A stretch of DNA of 5,371 nt from Nitrospirota bacterium (GCA_021825785.1 JAKAGP010000154.1:1-5371); one strand, 5' to 3'. Shown: positions 1 through 5,153, counted from the first letter of the stretch. Notes: generated from the sequence alone by a model not told the origin. A program made the numbers and translations.

Positions 1-291
1 TAATCTCTTCTGGACGGAGGAGAAAAGGGGAAATCACCCGGAGGCGCAACGTCAAAATGGATTCCCGCTTACGACATGCGGGAATGACCCCCGACTAAGG
101 AATTCGAGGGCAGGCTTAAAAGATTGAAGACGTCATGCCCGAGGACCTTAATCTGGCATCCACTTTGAATCACTTATTTTCCCCGGACGAACAGTCAGCG
201 CTGCCTTCAGGACGATTTTTCCTTTTTCGACGCCGTATGCCGCGATTTCTTAAAAACCTCTTGCAGCCGGAAGCGATTTTGAGATAGGTTC
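1..291 (+). repeat. MITE-like interspersed repeat, copy A (left end outside window)
   Basis: This stretch aligns by eye with 4559-4817 (copy B) over its whole length, in the same orientation. It ends at 291 with the same right terminus, ATTTTGAGATAGGTTC. About 53 bases of its left end should lie before the window. It carries about 29 extra bases between the internal stems (roughly 89-128) compared with copy B, plus scattered substitutions, so it looks older or of another subtype. A perfect 8-bp stem ATTCCCGC/GCGGGAAT (61-68 with 78-85) is present. No coding region is visible in 1-314; the remaining bases 292-314 separate the repeat from the stop codon of the next gene. Confidence 0.85.
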
Positions 292-314
292 TATAAACCG
301 GGAGCGCCTGCGGC

Positions 315-839
315 CTATGGACCAGGTTGGCTGCGCGCCTCTTCGAGCAAAAATCTCAGGGCCTCAAGGGCCGCCTCTTTCTTGTTCTCCAGCCGCCCGC
401 CTTTAAGCAGAAGTTTTTTTACGCGCACTTGACCGCTCCCTTTGGAACAAACCCCTACGTAAATCAGTCCGTTCTCTTTTCCTTCGAGCGCCTCGGGGCC
501 CAGATTGCCTGTGATGGCAAGGGCAAGGCCGGAGCCAACCAATCCCATCACGCCTTTGGCCATCTCCCGCACCGCCTCTTCGCTCACAACACCTGAGGTC
601 TCTATCACCTCCAGAGGGACATTGAGTATCCTTTCCTTGGCCAAAGCTGAATAGGAGATAACGCCCGCCATGAAAAAGCGGCTTGCGCCAGGCAGCTGGG
701 TTATGTAATGGCTTATAAGCCCGCCCGTGCAGGATTCGGCCACGGACAGGGTCAGGCCGTTGTCCTTGAAAAGACTGTGCAGACCGGCAACGGCCTCAAG
801 CACGTCATCTGGAAGACCCGATTTATTATCTGTTCCCAT
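315..839 (-). CDS. pncC: CinA C-terminal-domain protein, PncC-type nicotinamide-nucleotide amidohydrolase
   Basis: The 174-residue product is the stand-alone C-terminal domain of CinA, lacking the N-terminal COG1058 domain of full-length CinA. Family members deamidate nicotinamide mononucleotide to nicotinate mononucleotide in cytoplasmic pyridine-nucleotide recycling. Visible signatures are AESCTGG about 33 residues from the start, carrying the family's active-site Ser, and YSALAK about 30 residues later, matching the conserved Tyr and Lys. The usual glycine-rich GIAGPxGG segment reads TGNLGPEALEGKENG, so activity is less certain. The ATG at 839 suits the normal family length (E. coli PncC has about 165 residues). 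An in-frame ATG at 869 adds 10 residues and a TTG at 908 adds 23. Neither ATG has a convincing Shine-Dalgarno sequence. The thioredoxin-like gene ends 73 bases upstream on the same strand, so cotranscription is likely. Confidence 0.85.
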   Translation of the reverse strand: MGTDNKSGLPDDVLEAVAGLHSLFKDNGLTLSVAESCTGGLISHYITQLPGASRFFMAGVISYSALAKERILNVPLEVIETSGVVSEEAVREMAKGVMGLVGSGLALAITGNLGPEALEGKENGLIYVGVCSKGSGQVRVKKLLLKGGRLENKKEAALEALRFLLEEARSQPGP

Positions 840-882
840 ATTGCCCGTCACTGGAGTATCTACCACCATATTGCACGTCACT
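836..882 (-). repeat. 30-bp-period direct duplication around the pncC start
   Basis: Bases 836-852 and 866-882 match at 16 of 17 positions (CCATATTGCMCGTCACT on the plus strand). The spacing is 30 bases, exactly ten codons. On the minus strand each copy carries one of the two candidate ATG starts, so the extended reading gives VTCNM and VTGNM ten residues apart. The simplest explanation is a short tandem duplication of the initiation region. Confidence 0.6.
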
Positions 883-912
883 TGACCGGGAGAAAAAGCA
901 AAAAACAAAAAA

Positions 913-1407
913 CTATTTTGTCTTTTGCGCGTTTTTAAGCGCCAGGTCCAGATACTTTATAAAATCCTTCGCATTTACGACGTCGATAAAACAGAGTTTG
1001 CCCTCTATGGGATCGGCAATCGGGTTCCCCTTGTAGTCGAGGAACAAAAGAAGGCAATCGTTGCGGTAATCGAACCTGTTGCCCAGGTTTCTTTCCTCAT
1101 CGGTGATCGGCCTTGAAAGGTCCACTTTCACGGGGATAAAATCCCTGTTCAGCTTGGAAATGACCTCAGGGTCCTTATACGCTTCCCTGCCCATTTTTTC
1201 GCACCTTGGGCAGCCTGCCCCGGTGGCGAAATCGACCACCAGCGGTTTTTTCTGCCGGGCGGCCATCTTTTCACCCTGGGCAAGTTTATACCAGTGTATC
1301 GTCTCAACGTTCTTTTCAGTTTCCCCGGCGGCGTTTGCCGTCATCGGTCCCAATACATAGAGAAGAAGCGCCGTTAAACCCAGCGCCAGGAATTTTTCCT
1401 TCCGCAT
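913..1407 (-). CDS. Exported thioredoxin-fold protein with CPRC motif
   Basis: The 164-residue product starts with a Sec-type signal peptide: MRKEK, a hydrophobic core LALGLTALLLYVLG, and a likely cleavage after TANA near residue 26. The mature part reads as a Thioredoxin_7-like domain: KKPLVVDFATGAGCPRCEKM holds the CxxC (Cys66, Cys69), followed by a FIPVKVDL strand and CLLLFLDYKGNPI. Where thioredoxins carry the cis-proline before this last strand, this protein has Cys118; a further Cys is at 139. The ATG at 1407 is preferred because GGAGGTGA (minus strand, 1420-1413) lies 5 bases upstream; a GTG at 1416 falls inside that ribosome site. It probably acts in the periplasm as a disulfide reductase or carrier. 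The divergent octaheme cytochrome makes a role in apocytochrome thiol reduction conceivable, but this is inference. Confidence 0.8.
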   Translation of the reverse strand: MRKEKFLALGLTALLLYVLGPMTANAAGETEKNVETIHWYKLAQGEKMAARQKKPLVVDFATGAGCPRCEKMGREAYKDPEVISKLNRDFIPVKVDLSRPITDEERNLGNRFDYRNDCLLLFLDYKGNPIADPIEGKLCFIDVVNAKDFIKYLDLALKNAQKTK

Positions 1408-1526
1408 GAAAATCACCTCCGGCCTTACTCTTTTTACCCTGTTTTTATTATACTACTACATAAAAACAAACAAACAGAAACCCTTTCAGGTCTTTGCTTT
1501 TTGTATTTTCCGGAGGTTAATTTTAA
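1408..1526. promoter_or_regulatory. Divergent promoter region between thioredoxin-like and cytochrome genes
   Basis: This AT-rich region holds both start signals. For the minus-strand gene, TATAAT lies at 1452-1447, with a weak TTTGTT/TTGTTT -35 match about 15-16 bases upstream; it predicts a leader of about 33 bases containing GGAGGTGA. For the plus-strand cytochrome, TATACT at 1449-1454 overlaps the reverse -10, with only a poor -35 (TTACTC, 1425-1430). GGAGGT at 1512-1517 stands 9 bases before the ATG at 1527. The minus promoter and both ribosome sites are reasonable; the plus promoter is tentative. No operator palindrome was seen. Confidence 0.45.
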
Positions 1527-3269
1527 ATGAGAAAAAGAAAATTATTTTATGCTTTACTTGCCGCGCTGATAATTTTTATTACGGCAGGCAACGCCTTCCC
1601 CCAGGAGACCGGAGCTGCGCTTTCTTCCAGCCTGATCAGCCCCCAAAGCCGCAAATGCATTGAGTGCCATTCCAGATACTCACCCGGCATTGTAAATGAA
1701 TGGCTTTCCGGCTCTCATTCAAGAATAACTCCCGATGACGCCCTCCGGAAGCCGTCCATCGAGCGCATGTTTTCCGCCCGGAGCGCTCCCGGCGGCTCCG
1801 GCCAATACGTAACAGGCTGTTACGAATGCCATGGCGTAAATACAGGCGCTCATAAGGACAGTTTCCGGCATTTTGGAACAAAGATAAACGTGATAGTCTC
1901 TCCGGCGGACTGCGCCCTTTGCCATCCTGTGGAGCAGGCGGAATTCAATAAAAGCAAAGAGTCGTTCGCCTGGAGCAACCTGGAAAACAATCCCCTGTTC
2001 CATACCCTGATGGATACCGTCATAGGGACAAAAGAGGTATCGGACAGCAGTATCAGTATAGAAAAACCCATGGATGGGCTTGCGGGCAGCGTATGTTACG
2101 GATGTCATGGAGACAAGATAAAAGCGGCGGGGATGAAGCAGCTGTCCACGCCGGTTGGCATCATCAATGTGCCTGACCTTAAAGGCTGGCCCAATACAGG
2201 CATCGGACGGGTCAACCCGGATGGTTCGATGGGCGCGTGCGAGGCCTGTCATCCCGGCCATTCATTTTCGATCGAAGACGCGAGAAAACCTTATACCTGC
2301 GCCAGGTGTCACACCGGCCCTCATGCCCCGGCCTGGGACGTATACCAAAAAAGCAGCCATGGGGTCATATTCCTTTCAAACGGGACCGGATGGAATTTTA
2401 CCCGGGTGCCCTGGAGACCGGGAACGGATTTCAAGGCCCCAACGTGTGCGGCGTGCCATAACAGCCTTTTGACGGGGCCGGACGGCAAGGTTTTAGCGGA
2501 AAGGACACACGATTCGGGATCGAGGCTCTGGGTGAGGCTCCTTGGGCTTATTTACTCCACCGCCCAGACCAAAAGCGGTGATACAACGATGCTGAAGAAC
2601 AAGGATGGACTGCCGCTTCCTTCCAGTTTCGAAGGCGAACCAGGCTCAAAATACCTTATCAGCAAAACGGCGCAGACAGACCGTGAGGACGGGATGAAAG
2701 CCATTTGCAACTCCTGTCACGCAAGCCAGTGGACAAACGGGCATTTCACAAAAATGGATGAATCCATACAGGCCGCCGATAACATGACTCACGCCGCGAC
2801 AAAACTCGTACAGGAAGCATGGCGGACGGGAGTTGCCGATGAGACAAACCCGTTTAATGAGCAAATAGAGATGGACTGGGTACGGCAATGGTTCTTCTAT
2901 GCAACGGACATAAAATACGCCGCGGCAATGTCCGGGGCCTCGGATTATTCGGCTTTCAAAAACGGTTTTTGGAATTCAAGTCAAAACCTGCTGGAGATGG
3001 AAGACCTCTCAAAAGGGCCCCAGGTGGTCAAGGTGGCGCCAAAGACGCCTAAACTGATAGGAATACCTGAAATCCCGTTTAAAAAGACCTCCAAAACAAA
3101 AAGAAAGGCCAAAGGCAAGTCTAAAAAGAAAAAGCATCAAAACAAAAAACATAAAAAGCACATTGTCAGGAAAAAGAGCGCAAAGAGAAAAAAGAAATCG
3201 CATAAGAAATCAAAGAAGATATCAAAAAAGGAACCGAAGAAGAAAAAGAGCAGAAAGGCTGGAAAATAA
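1527..3269 (+). CDS. HAO-like octaheme cytochrome c with polylysine C-terminal tail
   Basis: The 580-residue product begins with a Sec signal peptide (MRKRK, hydrophobic 7-20, likely cleavage after GNA at 23). It has exactly eight CxxCH heme sites at residues 44, 98, 129, 190, 238, 258, 307 and 394. Segments such as CEACHPGHSFSIEDARKPYTCARCHTGPHAPAW, continuing to VYQKSSHG, with CAACH about 45 residues after CARCH, resemble the hydroxylamine oxidoreductase family. There is no CxxCK, unlike octaheme nitrite reductases. Family members work in the periplasm on hydroxylamine, hydrazine, NO or nitrite. Tyrosines after heme 8 (458, 464, 474) include candidates for the crosslink that marks oxidative enzymes; alignment is needed to tell. 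Residues 519-580 are extremely basic and not part of the known fold. No membrane anchor, haoB or quinone-linked partner gene is visible nearby. Confidence 0.85.
   Translation: MRKRKLFYALLAALIIFITAGNAFPQETGAALSSSLISPQSRKCIECHSRYSPGIVNEWLSGSHSRITPDDALRKPSIERMFSARSAPGGSGQYVTGCYECHGVNTGAHKDSFRHFGTKINVIVSPADCALCHPVEQAEFNKSKESFAWSNLENNPLFHTLMDTVIGTKEVSDSSISIEKPMDGLAGSVCYGCHGDKIKAAGMKQLSTPVGIINVPDLKGWPNTGIGRVNPDGSMGACEACHPGHSFSIEDARKPYTCARCHTGPHAPAWDVYQKSSHGVIFLSNGTGWNFTRVPWRPGTDFKAPTCAACHNSLLTGPDGKVLAERTHDSGSRLWVRLLGLIYSTAQTKSGDTTMLKNKDGLPLPSSFEGEPGSKYLISKTAQTDREDGMKAICNSCHASQWTNGHFTKMDESIQAADNMTHAATKLVQEAWRTGVADETNPFNEQIEMDWVRQWFFYATDIKYAAAMSGASDYSAFKNGFWNSSQNLLEMEDLSKGPQVVKVAPKTPKLIGIPEIPFKKTSKTKRKAKGKSKKKKHQNKKHKKHIVRKKSAKRKKKSHKKSKKISKKEPKKKKSRKAGK
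3081..3266 (+). other. Polylysine tail coding segment of the octaheme cytochrome
   Basis: These 62 codons (residues 519-580) encode 33 Lys, 4 Arg and 4 His with a single acidic residue (Glu569). They remain in frame to the stop at 3267-3269. The DNA is purine-rich and A-rich, with runs up to six A, unlike the balanced codons of the heme domain. A short proline-rich linker (about residues 500-518, PKTPKLIGIPEIPF) joins it to the folded part. The sequence is low in complexity but not a perfect tandem repeat. Confidence 0.85.
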
Positions 3270-3304
3270 AAGAAAAGAAAATAAAATAAAAATCCCTTTT
3301 GCTT

Positions 3305-3907
3305 TTATCTGTATGCTGATTTGTCTCCGATGTCGCAATGCAAGGGCATAAAGACCTTACGGGAGGCAAAGAGCACATAAAGAGCGGCGATAAGCACGAT
3401 CCCAAAAATTACGCCGGTCTTCCCCAATGCGCCTGTTGAAAAGGCCATAAGAAAAAGCGGCATTATCATCATAAGCAGATACCCCTCTACAAGCCTGAAG
3501 CAAAATGCCTCTTTCGCTGCAATAAATCCCGCACAGCCGGAAACAGGAAGCAGCAGCAGCGCCGCCGCCGGCGTCCCGGTGAGATAAGCGAGGCCATTAC
3601 CCTCCCCTTTTATCAATATCACGGCAAGACCGGCAAGCGCCAAAATATAAAGACCTTTCAGGTTCCTTTTGAAGCTGCCTATATACAGGTGGATGAAAAA
3701 AACACCAAGCCCCGTGGCCAGATAGAACAGCACAAGGAAAATATCGAAATAAAGGGAAGCCTTCCCGGCGCTGACTACGGGATAAACTGCGGCAAAAACG
3801 GCCAGAGAAGCAAGAAGTATGCCGCTAAGCGCTATTGATGCGCGGTAGATAAAAACGGTTATCCTGTCGGTTTTCGTTAGCGGCTGGTAAAGGATATAGT
3901 CGCCCAT
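3305..3907 (-). CDS. DUF2301-like integral membrane protein
   Basis: The 200-residue product is strongly hydrophobic, with about six membrane segments near residues 20-44, 52-74, 85-100, 112-131, 142-158 and 163-181. The conserved-looking stretches FIHLYIGSFKR (71-81) and KEAFCFRLVEGY (132-143) fit my recollection of the DUF2301 membrane family, whose function is unknown. The ATG at 3907 is preferred. A TTG 45 bases upstream would add 15 basic residues and overlap the upstream gene. The upstream small lysine-rich gene ends 4 bases before this start, so the two are probably cotranscribed and translationally coupled. No good Shine-Dalgarno sequence is seen; AGAGG lies about 20 bases away. It converges on the cytochrome gene with only 35 bases between the stops. 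Confidence 0.75.
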   Translation of the reverse strand: MGDYILYQPLTKTDRITVFIYRASIALSGILLASLAVFAAVYPVVSAGKASLYFDIFLVLFYLATGLGVFFIHLYIGSFKRNLKGLYILALAGLAVILIKGEGNGLAYLTGTPAAALLLLPVSGCAGFIAAKEAFCFRLVEGYLLMMIMPLFLMAFSTGALGKTGVIFGIVLIAALYVLFASRKVFMPLHCDIGDKSAYR

Positions 3908-3911
3908 GGCT

Positions 3912-4145
3912 CTAAAAACTCTTTTTCCTCTCTTTTTTCTTCCAGACGGCAAGGTCGTCCAGCATGGTTTTCACCAACTCGATTGGCGTTTTTGTTTTTT
4001 CCGCCACTTCCTTGCACCGGCACGTTTCCATTTTTTTGTCTTTTTGCACGCCGGGTTTTTCTTCTTTTTGCAAACCCGGGCCTTCGGCGCTCTGCCGCCC
4101 GCCTTTTGCCGCCACAGGTCTTTTTATCTTTTTATCCTGCTTCAT
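3912..4145 (-). CDS. Small lysine-rich protein of unknown function
   Basis: The 77-residue product is not recognised. Its N-terminal half is basic and low in complexity, with two eight-residue repeats, PGLQKEEK (23-30) and PGVQKDKK (31-38). Then METCRCKEVAEK carries a CxC (Cys42, Cys44). The C-terminal half, TPIELVKTMLDDLAVWKKKE, looks like an amphipathic helix and is probably the conserved core. There is no signal peptide or membrane segment, so it is likely cytoplasmic. The ATG at 4145 is chosen over a TTG at 4169 because a consensus -10 box sits between them. The DUF2301-like gene follows after 4 bases, suggesting a two-gene unit. The CxC could bind metal, but nothing proves this. Confidence 0.6.
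   Translation of the reverse strand: MKQDKKIKRPVAAKGGRQSAEGPGLQKEEKPGVQKDKKMETCRCKEVAEKTKTPIELVKTMLDDLAVWKKKERKKSF
4032..4079 (-). repeat. Two-copy 24-bp tandem repeat inside the small lysine-rich gene
   Basis: Two adjacent 24-base units encode PGLQKEEK and PGVQKDKK. They share the core TGCAAAAAGA and differ at several third positions, so the duplication is not recent. The CCGGGTTT/AAACCCGG inverted repeat at 4051-4058 and 4072-4079 arises from these units. Confidence 0.6.
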
Positions 4146-4160
4146 CTTTTTATTATAGCA
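4146..4160 (-). promoter_or_regulatory. Extended -10 promoter, possible leaderless start
   Basis: On the minus strand TTGCTATAAT (4161-4152) gives a perfect TATAAT preceded by TGC, an extended -10 pattern. Six bases (AAAAAG) separate the box from the ATG at 4145, so the usual start point would be the A of that ATG. No Shine-Dalgarno sequence precedes the ATG, which fits a leaderless message. The -35 region has only weak matches in an A/T-rich tract. Confidence 0.45.
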
Positions 4161-4227
4161 AGGGCACAAAAAACAATTTTTTTATTTTATCGCAAGGGCT
4201 GAAATCACAAAAACCGGTCCCCGGCAG

Positions 4228-4398
4228 ATGATAAAATACACTGCCGTGTTCCATAACCTCCTGAAATATACCTACAGCAAGATAGTGTCCGGGCCGCCTC
4301 TCTTTGGATTTATCGAGCGAAAGCTCTGGATCTGGCTCCTCTTCATCCCGCTTATCTATATTGTCCAGAGCTATTGGTTCTGGAAGGCATGGAGGTGA
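4228..4398 (+). CDS. Small single-pass membrane protein, unrecognised
   Basis: An ORF of 56 residues starts at ATG 4228 and ends at TGA 4396-4398. It has a polar, tyrosine-rich N-terminus (MIKYTAVFHNLLKYTYSK), then SGPPLFGFIERK, then a convincing membrane segment LWIWLLFIPLIYIVQSYWFW (residues 33-52) and a basic end KAWR. Positive charges flank both sides of the helix. Many third positions are G or C (CTC, CTG, ATC, TAC), in contrast to the AT-rich DNA just upstream, which supports coding. The start lacks a clear Shine-Dalgarno sequence, the main weakness. It diverges from the lysine-rich gene across an 82-base gap. I do not recognise the family. Confidence 0.5.
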   Translation: MIKYTAVFHNLLKYTYSKIVSGPPLFGFIERKLWIWLLFIPLIYIVQSYWFWKAWR

Positions 4399-4481
4399 AC
4401 AGGAGACTTGGCACATTCGGAATGCCTGTGCGACTGGGGGCCCCTCCGGAGATCACGCTTATGGTCCTGCGCCAGGCCTGA
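4389..4481 (+). CDS. Possible 30-residue ORF overlapping the small membrane gene
   Basis: ATG at 4389 (or GTG at 4395, in the same frame) opens MEVNRRLGTFGMPVRLGAPP and ten more residues, to TGA at 4479-4481. It overlaps the end of the preceding ORF by 10 bases, or by 3 from the GTG. GGAAGG at 4382-4387 is 7 bases before that GTG, a fair ribosome site, so coupled translation is possible. The product has no recognised domain. It may be a chance ORF, and its shortness keeps confidence low. Confidence 0.22.
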   Translation: MEVNRRLGTFGMPVRLGAPPEITLMVLRQA

Positions 4482-4505
4482 CCAAAAAACTCTTCTTTTT
4501 CTTTA

Positions 4506-4817
4506 GAACCTGTCTCAAAATCGATTTCGAAGCGAAAGAGAGCGGAAACCGTGGCAGACAATCTCTTCTGGACAGGGGAGAAAAGGGGAAACCGCCCGGA
4601 GGCGCAACGTCAAAATAGATTCCCGCTTACGACATGCGGGCATGACCTCAAATTCAAGACGTCATGCCCGAGGACCTTAATCGGGCATCCACTTTGAGTC
4701 ACTTATTTTTCCCGGACGAACAGTCAGCGCTGCGCCCGTGACGATTTTCCTTTATGACGCCGTATGCCGCGATTTCTTAAAACCTCTTGCATCCGGAAGC
4801 AATTTTGAGATAGGTTC
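4506..4817 (+). repeat. MITE-like interspersed repeat, copy B (complete, 312 bp)
   Basis: The element begins GAACCTGTCTCAAAAT at 4506 and ends ATTTTGAGATAGGTTC at 4817. These are 16-bp terminal inverted repeats with one mismatch. It contains no plausible protein-coding region, so it is best read as a non-autonomous miniature inverted-repeat element mobilised by a transposase encoded elsewhere. Copies A and C match it in the same orientation. I could not identify a convincing target-site duplication or assign the ends to an IS family. Its last two bases form part of the stop codon of the SWIB gene. Confidence 0.85.
4619..4688 (+). other. Cluster of competing stems inside the MITE
   Basis: Four short motifs alternate in orientation: ATTCCCGC (4619-4626), GCGGGCAT (4636-4643), ATGCCCGA (4664-4671) and TCGGGCAT (4681-4688). 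Neighbouring pairs form two outer hairpins with 9-base loops, one with a mismatch and one perfect. The middle two, extended to CGGGCATGAC (4637-4646) and GTCATGCCCG (4661-4670), form a perfect 10-bp stem that excludes the others. In copy A the first hairpin is perfect and the others have a mismatch. Confidence 0.65.
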
Positions 4818-5091
4818 AGCTAAGGTGTTTGCTGACCAGCTTTGTCATTTCGAACATAGATACGTAGTCCTTGCCGCCGAATACCTCTTTAAGGTTCGCA
4901 TCCGCCTTGATGTTCCGCTTGTTTTCCGGGTCCTGGAGGTTATTCTTCTTTATATACTCCCATAACTTTTTTACGACCTCCGCGCGCGCCAGCGGCTTGT
5001 CACCGACCACTTTTGCCAGAGCGGGACTAATCTTCATAGGTTTCATAAGCGCCGGGTTTACTTTTCTTGGTGTTGTCTTCTTTTCAGGCAT
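4816..5091 (-). CDS. SWIB/MDM2-domain protein
   Basis: The 91-residue product is almost entirely one SWIB domain (about residues 17-91) after a short basic N-terminus (MPEKKTTPRK). Recognisable stretches are ISPALAKVVGDKPLARAEVVKKLWEYIKK, NLQDPENKR and FGGKDYVSMFEMTKLVSKHL. The length is that of bacterial stand-alone SWIB proteins. The domain is best known from eukaryotic SWI/SNF subunits and MDM2. Bacterial versions occur in Chlamydia and other phyla and are thought to be DNA-associated, but their exact role is not settled. The ATG at 5091 has AGGAGG (minus strand, 5103-5098) 6 bases upstream, so the start is firm. The TGA stop uses two bases of MITE copy B; the protein end looks intact. The gene is bracketed by copies B and C in direct orientation. 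Confidence 0.92.
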   Translation of the reverse strand: MPEKKTTPRKVNPALMKPMKISPALAKVVGDKPLARAEVVKKLWEYIKKNNLQDPENKRNIKADANLKEVFGGKDYVSMFEMTKLVSKHLS

Positions 5092-5153
5092 TTGCGCCCT
5101 CCTGTTACCAAACGTATTTTTATTTTTTTAAATGAGCTGTCCAGCACCTTTCC

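Noticed and set aside
913..960. Terminator at the end of the thioredoxin-like gene (GCGC pair followed by T-rich DNA)
   Set aside because: The stem is only four base pairs and lies within the coding end; the T-rich stretch after the stop leads into the next gene on the same strand.
1719..2261. 180-codon minus-strand ORF inside the cytochrome gene
   Set aside because: It lies fully antisense to the eight-heme gene, has no recognisable domain, and its composition follows the opposite strand's heme motifs; it is a shadow.
3270..3304. Bidirectional terminator between the convergent cytochrome and DUF2301 genes
   Set aside because: The gap is A/T-rich but I could not find a stable GC stem; any termination here is not visible.
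4051..4079. CCGGGTTT/AAACCCGG inverted repeat as a terminator
   Set aside because: It lies inside a coding region, has no following T-run on either strand, and is explained by the in-frame tandem repeat.
4304..4618. 104-codon plus-strand ORF running into MITE copy B
   Set aside because: It crosses the repeat boundary, is very rich in serine and glycine from frame effects, and overlaps the better-supported membrane ORF in another frame.
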